This document shows, piece after piece, positions 11,701 to 21,029 of a DNA stretch of 64,000 nt; the stretch's first letter is position 1, and each line of letters starts with the position of its first letter. The DNA comes from Lobosporangium transversale. Taxonomy: Eukaryota; Mortierellomycota; Mortierellomycetes; Mortierellales; Mortierellaceae. The translations under genes and the position numbers were made by a program. The notes under the pieces are model-generated. The model saw only the letters and a program-made list of their open reading frames with translations. It did no database searches and was not told the origin of the DNA. Location: assembly GCF_002105155.1 (NCBI RefSeq), contig NW_019028987.1:233501-297500 (forward strand). Reading direction: 5' to 3'.

Positions 11701-12265
11701 AAACAATGGCGTTGATTTTATCCTGATACGCGTTGCGGGCGAGGGTGAACGTGGCTGTGTGCTGAGCAATTGTCTCGGTACCGTTGGGAAGAATGACAGG
11801 AATGGGTCTACCCTCAATTAGCGGAACATGTGTGTTCTCGCAGAAAGAGGAACTTATGACATTGCCTTCGGCCCCTCCATCTACAAGAATGCGCGCAGGT
11901 CGACCATTCACTGCTCCAATGAAAGTAAGGAGTCGGCGAGAGTTTTTATGTTTGTCATAGGTAAGGCTGAAGGATTGAAGGCGAATTTCGTTACGACAAT
12001 GGGAGTGGCGATTGGATGAACTAGGGGTAGATGAATGAGTGGAAGTGAGTGAAGTGGAAACAGTGAAAGGATCAGTGGAGGGGAAAATAGGGTCGGAGAG
12101 GGGATTGTTTTTTAGCAATGAGGAATGAGTAGGGGAATGGGGATCAGGATGAGGTGAATACTTAGAGAGTAGATGTAAGGAAGTAGATGCAGTGGGAGCA
12201 ATAGAGTGATCAGAAAGGGGCATGGATGTTATATTTGTGCACAAAGGATTTTTATTTGTAGTCAT
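8708..12265 (-). CDS. pol: Pol polyprotein of Ty3/gypsy element (PR-RT-RNase H-IN)
   Basis: One uninterrupted frame of about 1,185 codons from the first ATG at 12265. It begins with a Ser/Pro/His-rich stretch. An aspartic protease follows with the active site written VDGGAEGNVI (D-G-G rather than the usual D-S/T-G). Reverse transcriptase has KKDGSLRMCVDYRGLN and the catalytic VVYLDDILIYS. RNase H has ETDASGFAIGAVLF and YTDHATLQHF. Integrase has an H-x-H-x-C-x2-C zinc region (ISGHLGFDKT ... CEQCQRN), then a D-D-E core (TMDFIVKLP, VSDRDSRF, the Glu in HPQSDGQTERANRTLEEM) and a GPYKII-type C-terminal module. The frame stays open upstream of the ATG, across the gag stop, to about 12366. This suggests expression as a -1 frameshift Gag-Pol fusion. 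The last six codons lie in the LTR. Confidence 0.93.
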   Translation of the reverse strand: MTTNKNPLCTNITSMPLSDHSIAPTASTSLHLLSKYSPHPDPHSPTHSSLLKNNPLSDPIFPSTDPFTVSTSLTSTHSSTPSSSNRHSHCRNEIRLQSFSLTYDKHKNSRRLLTFIGAVNGRPARILVDGGAEGNVISSSFCENTHVPLIEGRPIPVILPNGTETIAQHTATFTLARNAYQDKINAIVYPLSKYDLILGKPWLTDINPRINWRTNDLHFEYQGTPVLWPCTGIDRKPRQRSSVISALNFLTVASEPDASVFLAQVRVPVPVSSSSSELPDSIKQIVQVEFPDVFPTTLPDGLPPDRGDSMRIETDPYADPPVRPVIRLSIAELDELKKQLTDLLQKGLISPSTSPYGAPVLFVKKKDGSLRMCVDYRGLNKITKKNRYPLPRIDELIDRFRTAKCFTKLDLLSGYHQMRVHPDDKHKTAFRTRYGHYEFNVVPFGLTNAPAAFSTMMRNVLDPLLDKCVVVYLDDILIYSDNEKDHLEHIRQVLSLLRQAGLYCKLSKCSFMQEETEFLGHVISKDGLKTNGGLVKAIREWPVPTTQRHVMQFLGLTNFYHQYISHYADIALPLTQLLGSNKEFHWGKSQQDAFETLKRAVSSAPVLRIFDPALSTAVETDASGFAIGAVLFQTDQNGESRPVAFTSRKLNPAERNYPTHEQELLAVVHALKTWRYYLDGSHFVVYTDHATLQHFPSQPNLTRRQARWMELLQEYDFVFKYKPGKDNVVPDALSRRPDLKDLEATPTTLNSLDINLDPGIRKQLASCYLHDPILGPLVHQYKDASTSDRYFVVDGLLWINAGQGPRLCIPKDDGLRSQLLHDAHDAPISGHLGFDKTYSSMRRTYFWPRMARDIKKYITSCEQCQRNKPSLKPPAGLFQPLAIPSQRWDTVTMDFIVKLPKTARGFDAITVFVDKLSKQVHFCASRTTDTASDVARLFFDNVFRLHGMPRTIVSDRDSRFTGKFWTTLMKLMGTKLNMSTAFHPQSDGQTERANRTLEEMLRSYISYKQNDWDLLLPMMEFAYNNSVNPTTGFSPFFLNYGHHPLVPGSLLKPPDTNVPAVSDFVRTQSMNLALAQDAIIEAQNRQKAQADKTRRPATFAVGDMVLLSSENISVAGHKNRPSQKLEPEYIGPYKIISKVNKNAYKLELPPDMHQHPVFNADLLRPYIESPREFGDRSPPLQAKSL

Positions 12266-12317
12266 CAACTGTAACTGACCATGCCCTCTATTATCCAGGG
12301 CTTGAAGGCTGGGGCTA

Positions 12318-12364
12318 GAGGGGGCGAGGCAGGCCTGGTTTACTGCTCGCCCTCCTCTTTTCCC
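12318..12364 (-). promoter_or_regulatory. Predicted -1 ribosomal frameshift signal between gag and pol
   Basis: In gag frame the sense strand reads G GGA AAA at 12364-12358, an X-XXY-YYZ slippery heptamer. Five bases later (GAGGA) begins GGGCGAG (12352-12346), which pairs perfectly with CTCGCCC (12328-12322). The stem can extend inwards by CAG/CTG with one bulged C, and outwards by GAGG/CCTC with one bulged A. The gag stop is in the loop. The -1 frame has a stop (TGA) just before the heptamer and is then open through all of pol, as a frameshift requires. Spacing and geometry match known viral and retroelement -1 sites; function is inferred. Confidence 0.75.
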
Positions 12365-13311
12365 GACTCAGAAAGCGTATGGTCATTGTTTTCTATATTA
12401 AAGACAGAGGTGCGTTGGCATTGTTCGGCTCTATGACCTCGGTTCCGGCATCTGAAACAACGCCCCTCACGAACGCAACGTTCTCGTTCAGCTGCTGTGA
12501 GCTTGGGTAGCGAGCTTGGCTTGGAGTGGTTTCTGTTTGGTCGTTGCTGATGGAGAGAGGTGTACAGGTTGGCAACCAACATTCTCATGCTATCGAGATC
12601 CATTGGTGTAGGGCCAGAATTATTCTCATGATGGGGTGATAAGGCGTTCGGGGTAGCGGATACAGGGGTGGCATCGATGGGATGTAGAATACTGTGGACA
12701 ATGGTCGCCTGCTCAATGGCATCGTCCAACGTCTCTGGCTGTCTAAGTCTTACCTGCTTGCTTGTTTCGGGCTCAAGGCCTAGCATGTATTTTTGCAAAG
12801 CAGAGTCTTTGTCGAGATTTGTAGCCAGACGTAGGTGGCTTCTAAACTTGCTCGTATATTCTGCCACACTCATCCTTCCCTGACGAAGTTTATCCAACGC
12901 TCGGCGAGCTGCATTCGCAGAATCTGGAGGGGTGAACTGACGGAGGAATGCTTTACGGAAGTCAGCCCAAGGTGTATCGAGATTCAACCCGGAATCTCTC
13001 CACCATGCCTTGGCTTCGCCATTGAGACTGAGGACAGCGTATCGAACCCATTTGGATGGCGTGAGTGTGACAATAGTGTAATACTCCTCCAGGCTGTCGA
13101 CAAAGTTTAAGGCTGCAACAGCGTTAATAGCTCCTTCGTAAGGCGTAGGCTTCTGTGGCTTTAGGACCGTGGCGAGGGTTCTGGCTAGGTCATTCTCAGC
13201 GGCTTCGTTGGCTTTAGCAGTAGAGAGGGCCTGATTAAAAGCAGTAGCTATGGCTTCGCGAATGTTCAGAGGAAGATCGATGGACGAAAGGGCGTTATTC
13301 AAGTGTTCCAT
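12340..13311 (-). CDS. gag: Gag protein of Ty3/gypsy element
   Basis: A single frame of 323 residues from ATG 13311. The middle is a retrotransposon Gag domain (AKAWWRDSGLN, WADFRKAFLRQF, RQGRMSVAEYTSKFR). Near the end there is one CCHC zinc knuckle, CFRCRNRGHRAEQC, which would bind the genomic RNA. The stop TAA at 12340-12342 sits in the loop of a predicted hairpin just after a GGGAAAA heptamer, and pol continues in the -1 frame. The protein should form the particle shell of the element. Confidence 0.92.
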   Translation of the reverse strand: MEHLNNALSSIDLPLNIREAIATAFNQALSTAKANEAAENDLARTLATVLKPQKPTPYEGAINAVAALNFVDSLEEYYTIVTLTPSKWVRYAVLSLNGEAKAWWRDSGLNLDTPWADFRKAFLRQFTPPDSANAARRALDKLRQGRMSVAEYTSKFRSHLRLATNLDKDSALQKYMLGLEPETSKQVRLRQPETLDDAIEQATIVHSILHPIDATPVSATPNALSPHHENNSGPTPMDLDSMRMLVANLYTSLHQQRPNRNHSKPSSLPKLTAAERERCVREGRCFRCRNRGHRAEQCQRTSVFNIENNDHTLSESGKEEGEQ

Positions 13312-13378
13312 GGCGAGGGGTGAAATTCAATGGTAATTGTAGTTCTCTGGGTGTGGTCGTGGTTTCCTTTGCTACCAA

Positions 13379-13573
13379 TGCAAAAGTCAAGGTAGTGTTC
13401 TAGGGGGATCTAAGGGTGCAATAAAGGTATCTTTATTCAGGGGGAACTATGCTACAGAACTAGATAGAAAAGTAGACCTATTTATACTAGTTAATATCCT
13501 GTTGCAAGGAATGCTCTAGAAATATGGGCGAAATACTATGTTGCACAAAATTATTATAGTGATTTCGCTTGCA
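13379..13573 (-). repeat. 5' LTR of the Ty3/gypsy element
   Basis: 195 bp, TG...CA, matching 8533-8727 except at two sites. It contains the promoter-like TATAAATAGG word at 13477-13486 (sense strand minus). Transcription should start just after it and run leftwards through gag and pol. Confidence 0.93.
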
Positions 13574-13605
13574 ACTGAGGTGACCTTGAAAGGAAACTGA
13601 CATGT

Positions 13606-15846
13606 TTCCAGGTCACACTTCAAGATAGAGAGGGCTGGGTCGAGCCTAGGATACACTGAGTCTGATCGCGAACTCCAAAAAGAATACTTGCGAGAAAATT
13701 TTGAAAAAAGAGAGCGTTTGAGAGAAAAAGAGCGCGAAGCTAACGAGAGGCATAGGCTGTGGAAAGATCCTCAAGGAAGGAAAATGTTACAATTTCGCGA
13801 CCGTTTGGAAAGAGGGAAGAGGGAGCAATGGTTGCTAAGAAAAATAGAGCAAGAGAGGAAAAAAGAAGAGGCGGAGAGAAGGAGAGTGTGGCGACGTGAA
13901 CAGTGGGTGCAAGCCAAGCAAGAAGCCGCACACTCGAAGGCTATCGAAAGAGCTCGCCGTCAAGAACGCCTACGGTTACAGGCTAGGTTTCAAAGGCTCG
14001 ATGAACAAGGAAGAAGAGAACAGCGACGACGAGCGGCTTTCAACCGAGCAAGATGTAGAGCACAAGAGCGAAACAAGATACGTGGACGCCATGAACTCGA
14101 TGAACAAGCTCTCGATAGGAGGCTCAGGACGAAAGCGCAAGAAGAGATGGACTCCTCAAGAACAAGGAATAATAAAATCCCTGAGGGTCATCATCGGTGG
14201 TTTGGCTCCTCTGAGTGCCTAGGTGTAGAGATCCCACAGGTTGACATGGACAATATACTGCGTCAAAGAGAGAAACTATCAACGATGAGTCAGCTAACAC
14301 TTTACTCCGATGGGTCCCTTGAAGAGGCAGGAAGAAGGGCGGCGCGGATGGCTTTCGGAGTGGTGGCTCAGATAGGCCCAGAAAGGTTCTCAAATGTAGT
14401 TTCAGGTAGAGTCGATGGGTATGCTTCATCCACCAAGCCAGAGCTAGTAGGACTGTACGTAGCCATCCTAGTCAGTCCCCGTAACGTTCCAACGACTGTC
14501 TACATAGACAACATGGCGGTAGTGGTTCAGTTCAAGGACCTTGCTCAAAAGCGAGAAGCAAGCACTGAACGGCAGCGATTGCGATCCAAGTACGCAGTGT
14601 GGTGGGCAGCCATTTCGAGAGCGCTCTTTAAGCAGGGCGGGAAGGTAACTGTGAAATGGATCAAGAGCCATGCTGGGAATAGAGGCAATATAAGGGCAGA
14701 CCAAGCCGCCAAAGATGCTCATTTTAGCGAAATGTGGACAATCAAAGGACTGGAACACAACGATCTGCGCTGTCACGCTATTTTCGAGAACGAGGTGGTG
14801 GAGGATGATCTTAGACACTTGCTAAAGCTCCAATCAGCAGTGAGAACACATTACTTGTGGGCGTCTCAGAACAGAGTCAGGAATTATATTGCAGACTGGC
14901 GAGAAGTAGAATGGAAAGCAAGCCTGCATATTCTTCACGATGGCAACACGCCTAGAGGCCTCTTCACCAGCCCAGCAGATTGTCACAAGAGAGCGCACAG
15001 AATAAAAAAGGTCCATGGTATGCTTCCTACACTCATATGAGGCAGTGGCGACCGGACCTGTATGAGACTGACATCTGCAGGATGTGTGAACAGGAGCAGG
15101 AGGACATAGAACACCTCTGGCGATGTCCCATGACACTGGACGAGCAATTGAAAGGTTGGAAGCAGGCCATAGAACTCATCACGAAGGATGGCAAAAGAGC
15201 ATTAGTGAAGGAGAAGAAGCTCTGGGAAGACAAACAAGGGAAAACACAGGAGCCAAACCTGAATAAAGGAGGTCCCTCGTTTACACCTGTAGCCGACAAC
15301 GTGATTTGGGGCTCTTTGGAAGCGATGTTCAAGGGCGTCAGAGAGATTCGACATGCAAGCACTCTGTTTGGTGAGGAAGATGTGGATATGGGACGGAGGA
15401 ACGAGGGTGAGGATGCCCACTGGACTGTCCAAGACTTGTACCACGGTTTGGTGCCGAAGGAACTGATACAAAAATGGAAGACGATCTTCAGAACCACAGC
15501 ATCGATCTCAAGGTACATTGTTTGCCGCTTTGTCAAGTCAATCGAGGAACTCGGCAGGACTGAAATCTGGAACAGACGCTGCAAAGTCACCGTCAACTGG
15601 GAAAGAGACAATGGTATCACCTCTGTGAGCAAACGCGCCAGGGGACGCAACTGTGTTGGGAGGCACAGACGTAGCAGAGGTGAATTCTTTGGCTCTCGCC
15701 AGGGACAACGACGAACAGTAGATGTGAAGGCGATCAGGACTGAGGCAGACCGGCGAGTGGCGGCAAGCTACCGGCAGCAGGTGGAATTGGCGATTATGGA
15801 GCGCCTGGAAAGCTGTAAATTTTTGATGATTGAGGACAGCGGCTAA
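13606..15846 (+). pseudogene. LINE (non-LTR retrotransposon) C-terminal part: RNase H and zinc motif, frameshifted
   Basis: An open frame runs from about 13606 to 15040, starting with a long Arg/Glu-rich, probably coiled-coil stretch. A ribonuclease H domain follows with its four acidic residues: LYSDGSL, STKPELVGLY, VYIDNMAVV and GNIRADQAAKDA. At an A6 run near 15003-15010 the reading frame shifts, and the second ORF (to 15846) carries a C-x2-C...H-x4-C zinc motif (ICRMCEQEQEDIEHLWRC), typical of the C-terminus of many fungal LINEs. No reverse transcriptase is present in this block, so it is 5'-truncated or split, and the frameshift makes it inactive. It begins 33 bp after the LTR element ends, so the two insertions may be nested. 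Confidence 0.8.
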
Positions 15847-16091
15847 AGGATGACCTTCGCGCACAACAGGCCAAGTAGGGAGTAGAGCCGTGCCACAGGT
15901 CCTCTGGGACCAAGGAAGTCTACTCAATGCTGACGTGGTTTATGAACAGGATGTAGTACTATGGCAGTATGACGATGCGGCTTCGGTCGATTATTGGATA
16001 CCGCTTTATTTGCGACCCCAGTAATGAGGCAACCCATTTATAGAGCTAACATCTAAATAAATCCTACATGACCTCGTGGGTACTTGTTATC

Positions 16092-16120
<29 letters not shown>
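15847..16120 (+). mobile_element. LINE 3' untranslated region with poly(A) tail
   Basis: The sequence after the LINE stop contains an AAATAAATCC word (16053-16062) and ends with cttgttatc followed by a run of about 29 A (16092-16120). That is the expected structure of a LINE copied from a polyadenylated RNA. Confidence 0.7.
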
Positions 16121-16124
<4 letters not shown>

Positions 16125-16600
16125 GAGTTTCGCTTGTTTCATAGTTGAGGGCGATATCATTACTTTAGAGCGAGATTATGAAATAAAATTCCTCACCTCT
16201 GTGGGTTCTTGTTAACAGGAAAAAAAAAAGAAAAAAAAAAAAAAAAGGAAAAAAAAAATTGTTAACACGAAAAAAAAAAAAAAAAAAAAAAAAAGATCCT
16301 AAATAATACCTTCCCATGACCCTGAGGATCCTTCGTGATGGAGCGGCTAGGTGGAATGAAGTTTTTGATGACTATGGATAGCGGATAATTTGTCGTGTTG
16401 CGCAACAGGCCACGTCGGAAAGGTGGACTTTGAGTACCAACCACGGCGGTCAGGGTTTATGAAATCATGGATACAGCGGTTCTTGTCGTTTGCGCAGTAA
16501 TAGCTGTTTATTGACTATAGTTTCTGGAGCATTTTGTTCATAGAGTGTAGAAAATAAATCCCATCACCCTGAGGGCCCTTGTTGTCAAAAAAAGGTAACC
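16121..16600 (+). mobile_element. Additional LINE 3'-end fragments in the same orientation
   Basis: At least two more related 3' ends follow. One ends near 16220 (gttcttgttaac, then A-rich). Another covers about 16357-16593 and aligns with the LINE end at about 15822-16100 (shared tttttgatga, caacaggcca, then cttgttgtc plus A7). A partial copy near 16300-16340 has gaccctgagga. A-rich tracts separate the pieces (16219-16257, 16270-16293). They look like successive or nested insertions of one family. Confidence 0.65.
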
Positions 16601-16969
16601 TTTGAATTGCTTGATTCTACACTTGGCATAAAAAAATTCAGAGAGGCATAGTGTTCACTTCAGAAAAAATCGTTATCTTGTTTTGTTGACTGATTTTTAT
16701 GGTTGTATGACTAGCTACTCTTTACAACCGCAGTCGCTCTTCCACTGTGCATACTTGCATATAGCTTTTTCACAAGAAGGACAGAGAAAGGCCGAAAATT
16801 GTGTAAGAGTGGGGATTGTATTGATCTGAGGTAGCATACCGCTGCAACATCGTGTATTAAATTTTTCATGGCCCAGAATAAAGTTTGAGTTAGAGGACAA
16901 ATCTGCACTTTAAATCTGACAGTTGAGTAAAAATCTTTTTGTACTGCTCACTTTCTTCCCCTTTTTCTA
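16601..16969. other. Intergenic, upstream of HIS6
   Basis: About 370 bases without a supported gene. It probably contains the HIS6 promoter. No Gcn4-type or other clear operator was recognised. Confidence 0.4.
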
Positions 16970-18217
16970 ATGTCCTCCATTCGTCAACGAACTGCATTTC
17001 GTCCCTGCATTGACTTACATTCAGGTCAGGTTAAGCAGATCGTCGGTGGCTCACTGAACGACAAGGACGAATCACTGCTTAAAACTAACTTTGTCTCAAG
17101 GTACAATATCCATTGTCAACCATCAAAAAATTGTATCAATACTCCATTTTCTTGATTTACCTTATCTCATTTCTCGTTACATTCTCATTCTGGGACAATG
17201 AATTAGCAAACCGCCAAGCTACTATGCCAAACTTTACAGAGACAACTGTTTGGCTGGAGCTCATGTTATCAAGCTAGGTCCAGGCAACGATGAGGCAGCG
17301 AAGGAATGCCTTCGTACATGGCCTGGTACGTCGTTATGGATCATTCATCTGGAATAAGTGGACAGTACATTTCATTTTTAAGCAAATTTTCAGTTTGGTC
17401 TGTAAGCATTGATTCAGTCCTTCTTGGTTCTGATTATCAAAAAAGATGGCCTTCAAATTGGTGGCGGCATCACCTTAGAAAATGCTCAAACATGGATTGA
17501 TGCTGGGGCGGCAAAGGTAAAAATCTTTATCCAAAATTCAATAAATACAAATCATAGTCAGGGCTTCAACACTAACATAACTTGCGCTTTTTGTAATTTC
17601 TTGGTTGGCGGATCAGGTTATTGTTACATCCTATCTCTTTCCTGATGCCAAATTTTCTTTAGAGAGACTGAAAGCATTGTCCAATGCTATTGGCGTAAAA
17701 AGACTCGTAGTTGACGTGAGTTGTCGGAAACGCGGCTCTGAGTGGGTTGTGGCCATGGACAAATGGCAAACTATGACTGATATGAAGGTCAGCAAGGAGT
17801 TTTTAGATATTCTTGCAGATTATTGTTCCGAATTTCTGGTCCATGCAGCCGATGTTGAAGGTCTTTGCAAAGGGATCGATGAGGAACTAGTCAGAGGTGA
17901 GATATCTCAGCCCACTACCAATCTTTCTTTGTTTCTTTCTTCTTTTTCTAAGCGAATAACCTGTGAGCAATATATGGATCATAACTTATATGCGGCTTAC
18001 TTTAACGACTCTGATAATAGTTCTTGGTGAATGGACAAGGATCCCGACGACATATGCAGGCGGTGGAAATTCGCTCAGTGACCTTGAACTTGTTAATCAA
18101 CTCTCGCATGGAAAGGTTGATCTTACATTCGGTAGCGCTCTGGATATATTTGGCGGTAAAACTGTCAAATTTGAAGAATGTGTGGCATGGAACAACCAGA
18201 ATGCGAATATCTTGTAG
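16970..18217 (+). CDS. HIS6: ProFAR isomerase (histidine biosynthesis)
   Basis: Five exons (16970-17100, 17207-17325, 17446-17516, 17617-17896, 18021-18217) give 265 residues of a HisA/HisF-type half-barrel enzyme. [18 protein letters not shown] at the N-terminus holds the first catalytic Asp and the phosphate-binding start. [13 protein letters not shown] and [13 protein letters not shown] are the two phosphate-binding loops, and DVSCRKRG lies between. The enzyme converts ProFAR to PRFAR, the fourth step of histidine synthesis, in the cytosol. The length matches fungal His6 (~260). The reading phase closes at every junction. The next gene follows in the same direction after 155 bp. Confidence 0.95.
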
Positions 18218-18372
18218 AATGTGTCATAAATTAATTTGATCCCTCAGGATCTTGTGGCTTGTTAATAAAGATAAATGGTAGCATCCATCATCTCTACCTT
18301 CATTCTCTCTCATTCACACATCCTTCCCACTTTCTGCATACGTATTGAGCTTGCGATAGAATAAGACGCACC

Positions 18373-20980
18373 ATGTCTCAACCAGAACGTCGTCGTCCGG
18401 CTGATACTGCAGATGAGACTGCAGCTCATACCAGCAGTCAGCCTGTAAATAGAACAGTACCTGCCCCTCGTAATGACCAGGATTCCTCAGGACAACAGCA
18501 GCAACAAACTCTCTCGCAGACCCTCATGCAGATGCTTAGTCGTGCTATGATAGCCTATCTCGTCTTGAGTTTCTTTAATGGTGTGTTTCAGTGTATATAT
18601 ATTTCTCTTTGATTCTGTGCATTGCTTACTGTCAGGGCTCGCATATTAAACTATTCTCATTTTTTTCTCTTATGTTGTAGGATTTGGAGGAAAGAATCGG
18701 GCGCCCTCCACACAGCCCTCACCTGACTCGATTATGAACGGCCCTGACGGTGTTCAACAGATCAAATTTAACGCCGCAAGTGGGCCATTCCCAGATAAAC
18801 TTTATCCCCTTTGGACACCTGGCATTAAGGCTGTGCGTTTATTTTACATTCATATATCCTTTCGTTGATGAAGTTAATACGGCTGTTTACGCTAAATTAT
18901 GCTATTCCACTTTATTATATCATCTATAGGATATGTTTGTTTACCTCTCAGAAGAACCCAATTTTTCAGACTTCAACAACAAGGATAGCCTTGTCTGGCG
19001 ATCGAATGATATTGAGCTTGGTGATTGGAGCGAAGACCGTGTTGTGGACCTTTCGATCATTCCATCCAAGGTATTACAAAATTTATTTTAAGTTTTACGT
19101 GTGCACACAATTATTACAAACACACTGATTGATCTTCGGTTTATCAACAGCATGTTCAAAACAATGGGACATTGTTCGCACACATTTACTTCGCAAAGCA
19201 ACCTGCTATTTTGGATCCTACTGCTCCTGGTTTTAGTGTTGACAACCGTGTATATACTCGTAAAAGTAAGAGACTACAGCACACCAAAAAAAAAAAAAAA
19301 AAAAAGTCAGCCTGTTTGCTGTAGAACAGTTAAACTTATTGGTTCCCCATACCTAATGCTAAAAATTAGTGTTGACTCGATATTTCACCAAGAAAAAGGA
19401 GCTTAAGGTCAAGAAATTAATTGGTGGCAATAACCAAGAGACTGAGCCTGAGAAATCTGCAGTTGAGGAAGAGGTATGAGAATTTATGGATGACATTTTG
19501 TTCAAACATTGTTTTTCTATTTCTTAATACCTTAAATATATGTTGTTATCGGCTACAGACACCTGCTTCTGGTACAGCGATTGTATCGTACTGGCATCAG
19601 AACCTCACTCTCACTGTCCTATCGGATCGCTCCGTAATTCCTTACTCGGCTGTCCCACCAGAGCTGAGAGATATATACCAGTTGGAAAGCACAGGATTGC
19701 GCGATCAACATGGAAATGGCTTTGTTCTTCCTGCTCTCTGGGTTAATGACTTTTGGCTTTTGAAAGAACAAATGTTTCCCATCAACGAGACCGTCAAGTA
19801 AGAGCCCTCTCATTCATGGCTACCCAGCTCATTTCTATCAATGAATCCAATAGATTTAAGGCAGTACCAGGCTCATGGAAGTTTTTTTTTTCTTTCTTTT
19901 TTTTCTTTTTATGGTATAGGGAGTTGCCTCTTAGAATCAACTTTTATCCTATTAGCTACATGAAACTTCAGATGTATGCTTCCATGGATGTCGGCATGAA
20001 GAGGCAGTCAGGAATGATGGGCAGTACTGGTTCAGAGTTGGATGAATTTAAGCGCATGTTGATCGAGACCAACCCATGGTTGCTGCTCTTGACTGTTGTC
20101 GTTAGTGTTCTTCACAGTGCTTTCGAGATGCTCGCTTTCAAGAATGGTAGAGAACAACTGTTATATTTTTATGATATAGAGATTATGAGATCATCATCAC
20201 AGACTAACACTGAATGATTTTGGTGATCTAGATATTGCATTCTGGAAAGACAAGAAGGGCACAGCTGGTCTGTCTGTTCGCGCCATTTTCTTGGATATTG
20301 CTCAGCAGATTATTGTCTTTGCATACCTCATGGATAATAATCAGGACACTAGCTACATGATCTTAATCGGACAGGGTGTTGGATTGGCGATTGAGCTTTG
20401 GAAGGTCAAAAAAGCACTCAAAGTCGACATCGTGCCTGCCACTACTGGTATCCTTCCGTATCGTCTTCATTTCAACACTTCGGAGCCTCTTACAGATCTG
20501 GAGTCGAAGACCAAAGAGTATGATCAAGAAGCCTTCAAATATTTGTCCTGGGCTGCCTTCCCATTGTTAGCTTGCTATGCAATCTATTCACTGTTGTATC
20601 AGGAGCACAAATCATGGTACTCGTTTGTCGTCTCGACACTTGTTGGTTTTGTGTATACGTTTGGATTTATTAAGATGACACCCCAGTTGTTCATCAACTA
20701 CAAACTCAAGAGTGTGGCCCACATGCCTTTCAGAACCATGATGTATAAATCGCTAAACACCTTTATTGATGATTTATTTTCATTTATCATCAAGATGCCA
20801 ATGATGCATCGATTGGCATGTCTGAGAGATGATGTGGTATTCTTTGTGTACCTGTATCAGAGATGGATTTACAGAACAGACCACAGTCGTGCCAATGAGT
20901 TTGGTCAAGTGGGAGAGGAGGAGACTCCGAAGGAAGCAACAGAAATCGAAGCGAAAGAGGAATCCAAGAAAGACAAGTAG
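18373..20980 (+). CDS. CLPTM1 family multi-pass membrane protein
   Basis: Eight exons (18373-18580, 18681-18832, 18930-19070, 19151-19265, 19370-19473, 19559-19797, 19920-20146, 20232-20980) give 644 residues. A Ser/Gln-rich start leads to one membrane segment (MIAYLVLSFF). A large lumenal domain has FVYLSEE, GTLFAHIYFAK and the family word YWHQNLTLTVLSD. Several C-terminal membrane segments follow, with SVRAIFLDIAQQIIVFAYLM and FGFIKMTPQLFINYKLKSVA. This is the CLPTM1/CLPTM1L family of ER lipid scramblases; CLPTM1L acts on glucosaminyl-PI for GPI anchors. That link is noted because GAA1, the GPI transamidase subunit, is also in this window, though not adjacent. The C-tail is charged (Glu/Lys). 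Confidence 0.93.
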
Positions 20981-21029
20981 TTTATTACTCAGGCGACTGA
21001 TAATCACTAAATAAAAATATAAACAAATG

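Larger units (their letters stand above)
8533..13573 (-). mobile_element. Ty3/gypsy LTR retrotransposon, apparently full length
   Basis: A 5,041-bp element lies on the minus strand: 5' LTR (13379-13573), gag (12340-13311), pol (8708-12265 plus the frameshift extension) and 3' LTR (8533-8727). The LTRs are both 195 bp, start TG and end CA, and differ at two positions by my reading, so the insertion is recent. Directly inside the 5' LTR, after one base, comes a candidate primer-binding site TGGTAGCAAAGG (starting TGG, the complement of tRNA CCA); I cannot name the tRNA. Pol order is protease, RT, RNase H, integrase, which defines Ty3/gypsy (Metaviridae-type elements of fungi). No chromodomain is seen. 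There is no matching target-site duplication and no purine-rich tract beside the 3' LTR. Confidence 0.95.

Noticed and set aside
12265..12265. Independent translation of pol from ATG 12265 as the main mode
   Set aside because: Possible, but the open -1 frame back to a slippery heptamer with a well-placed hairpin is the more economical explanation.
8533..13573. Ty1/copia assignment for the LTR element
   Set aside because: Integrase lies after RNase H, which is the Ty3/gypsy order.
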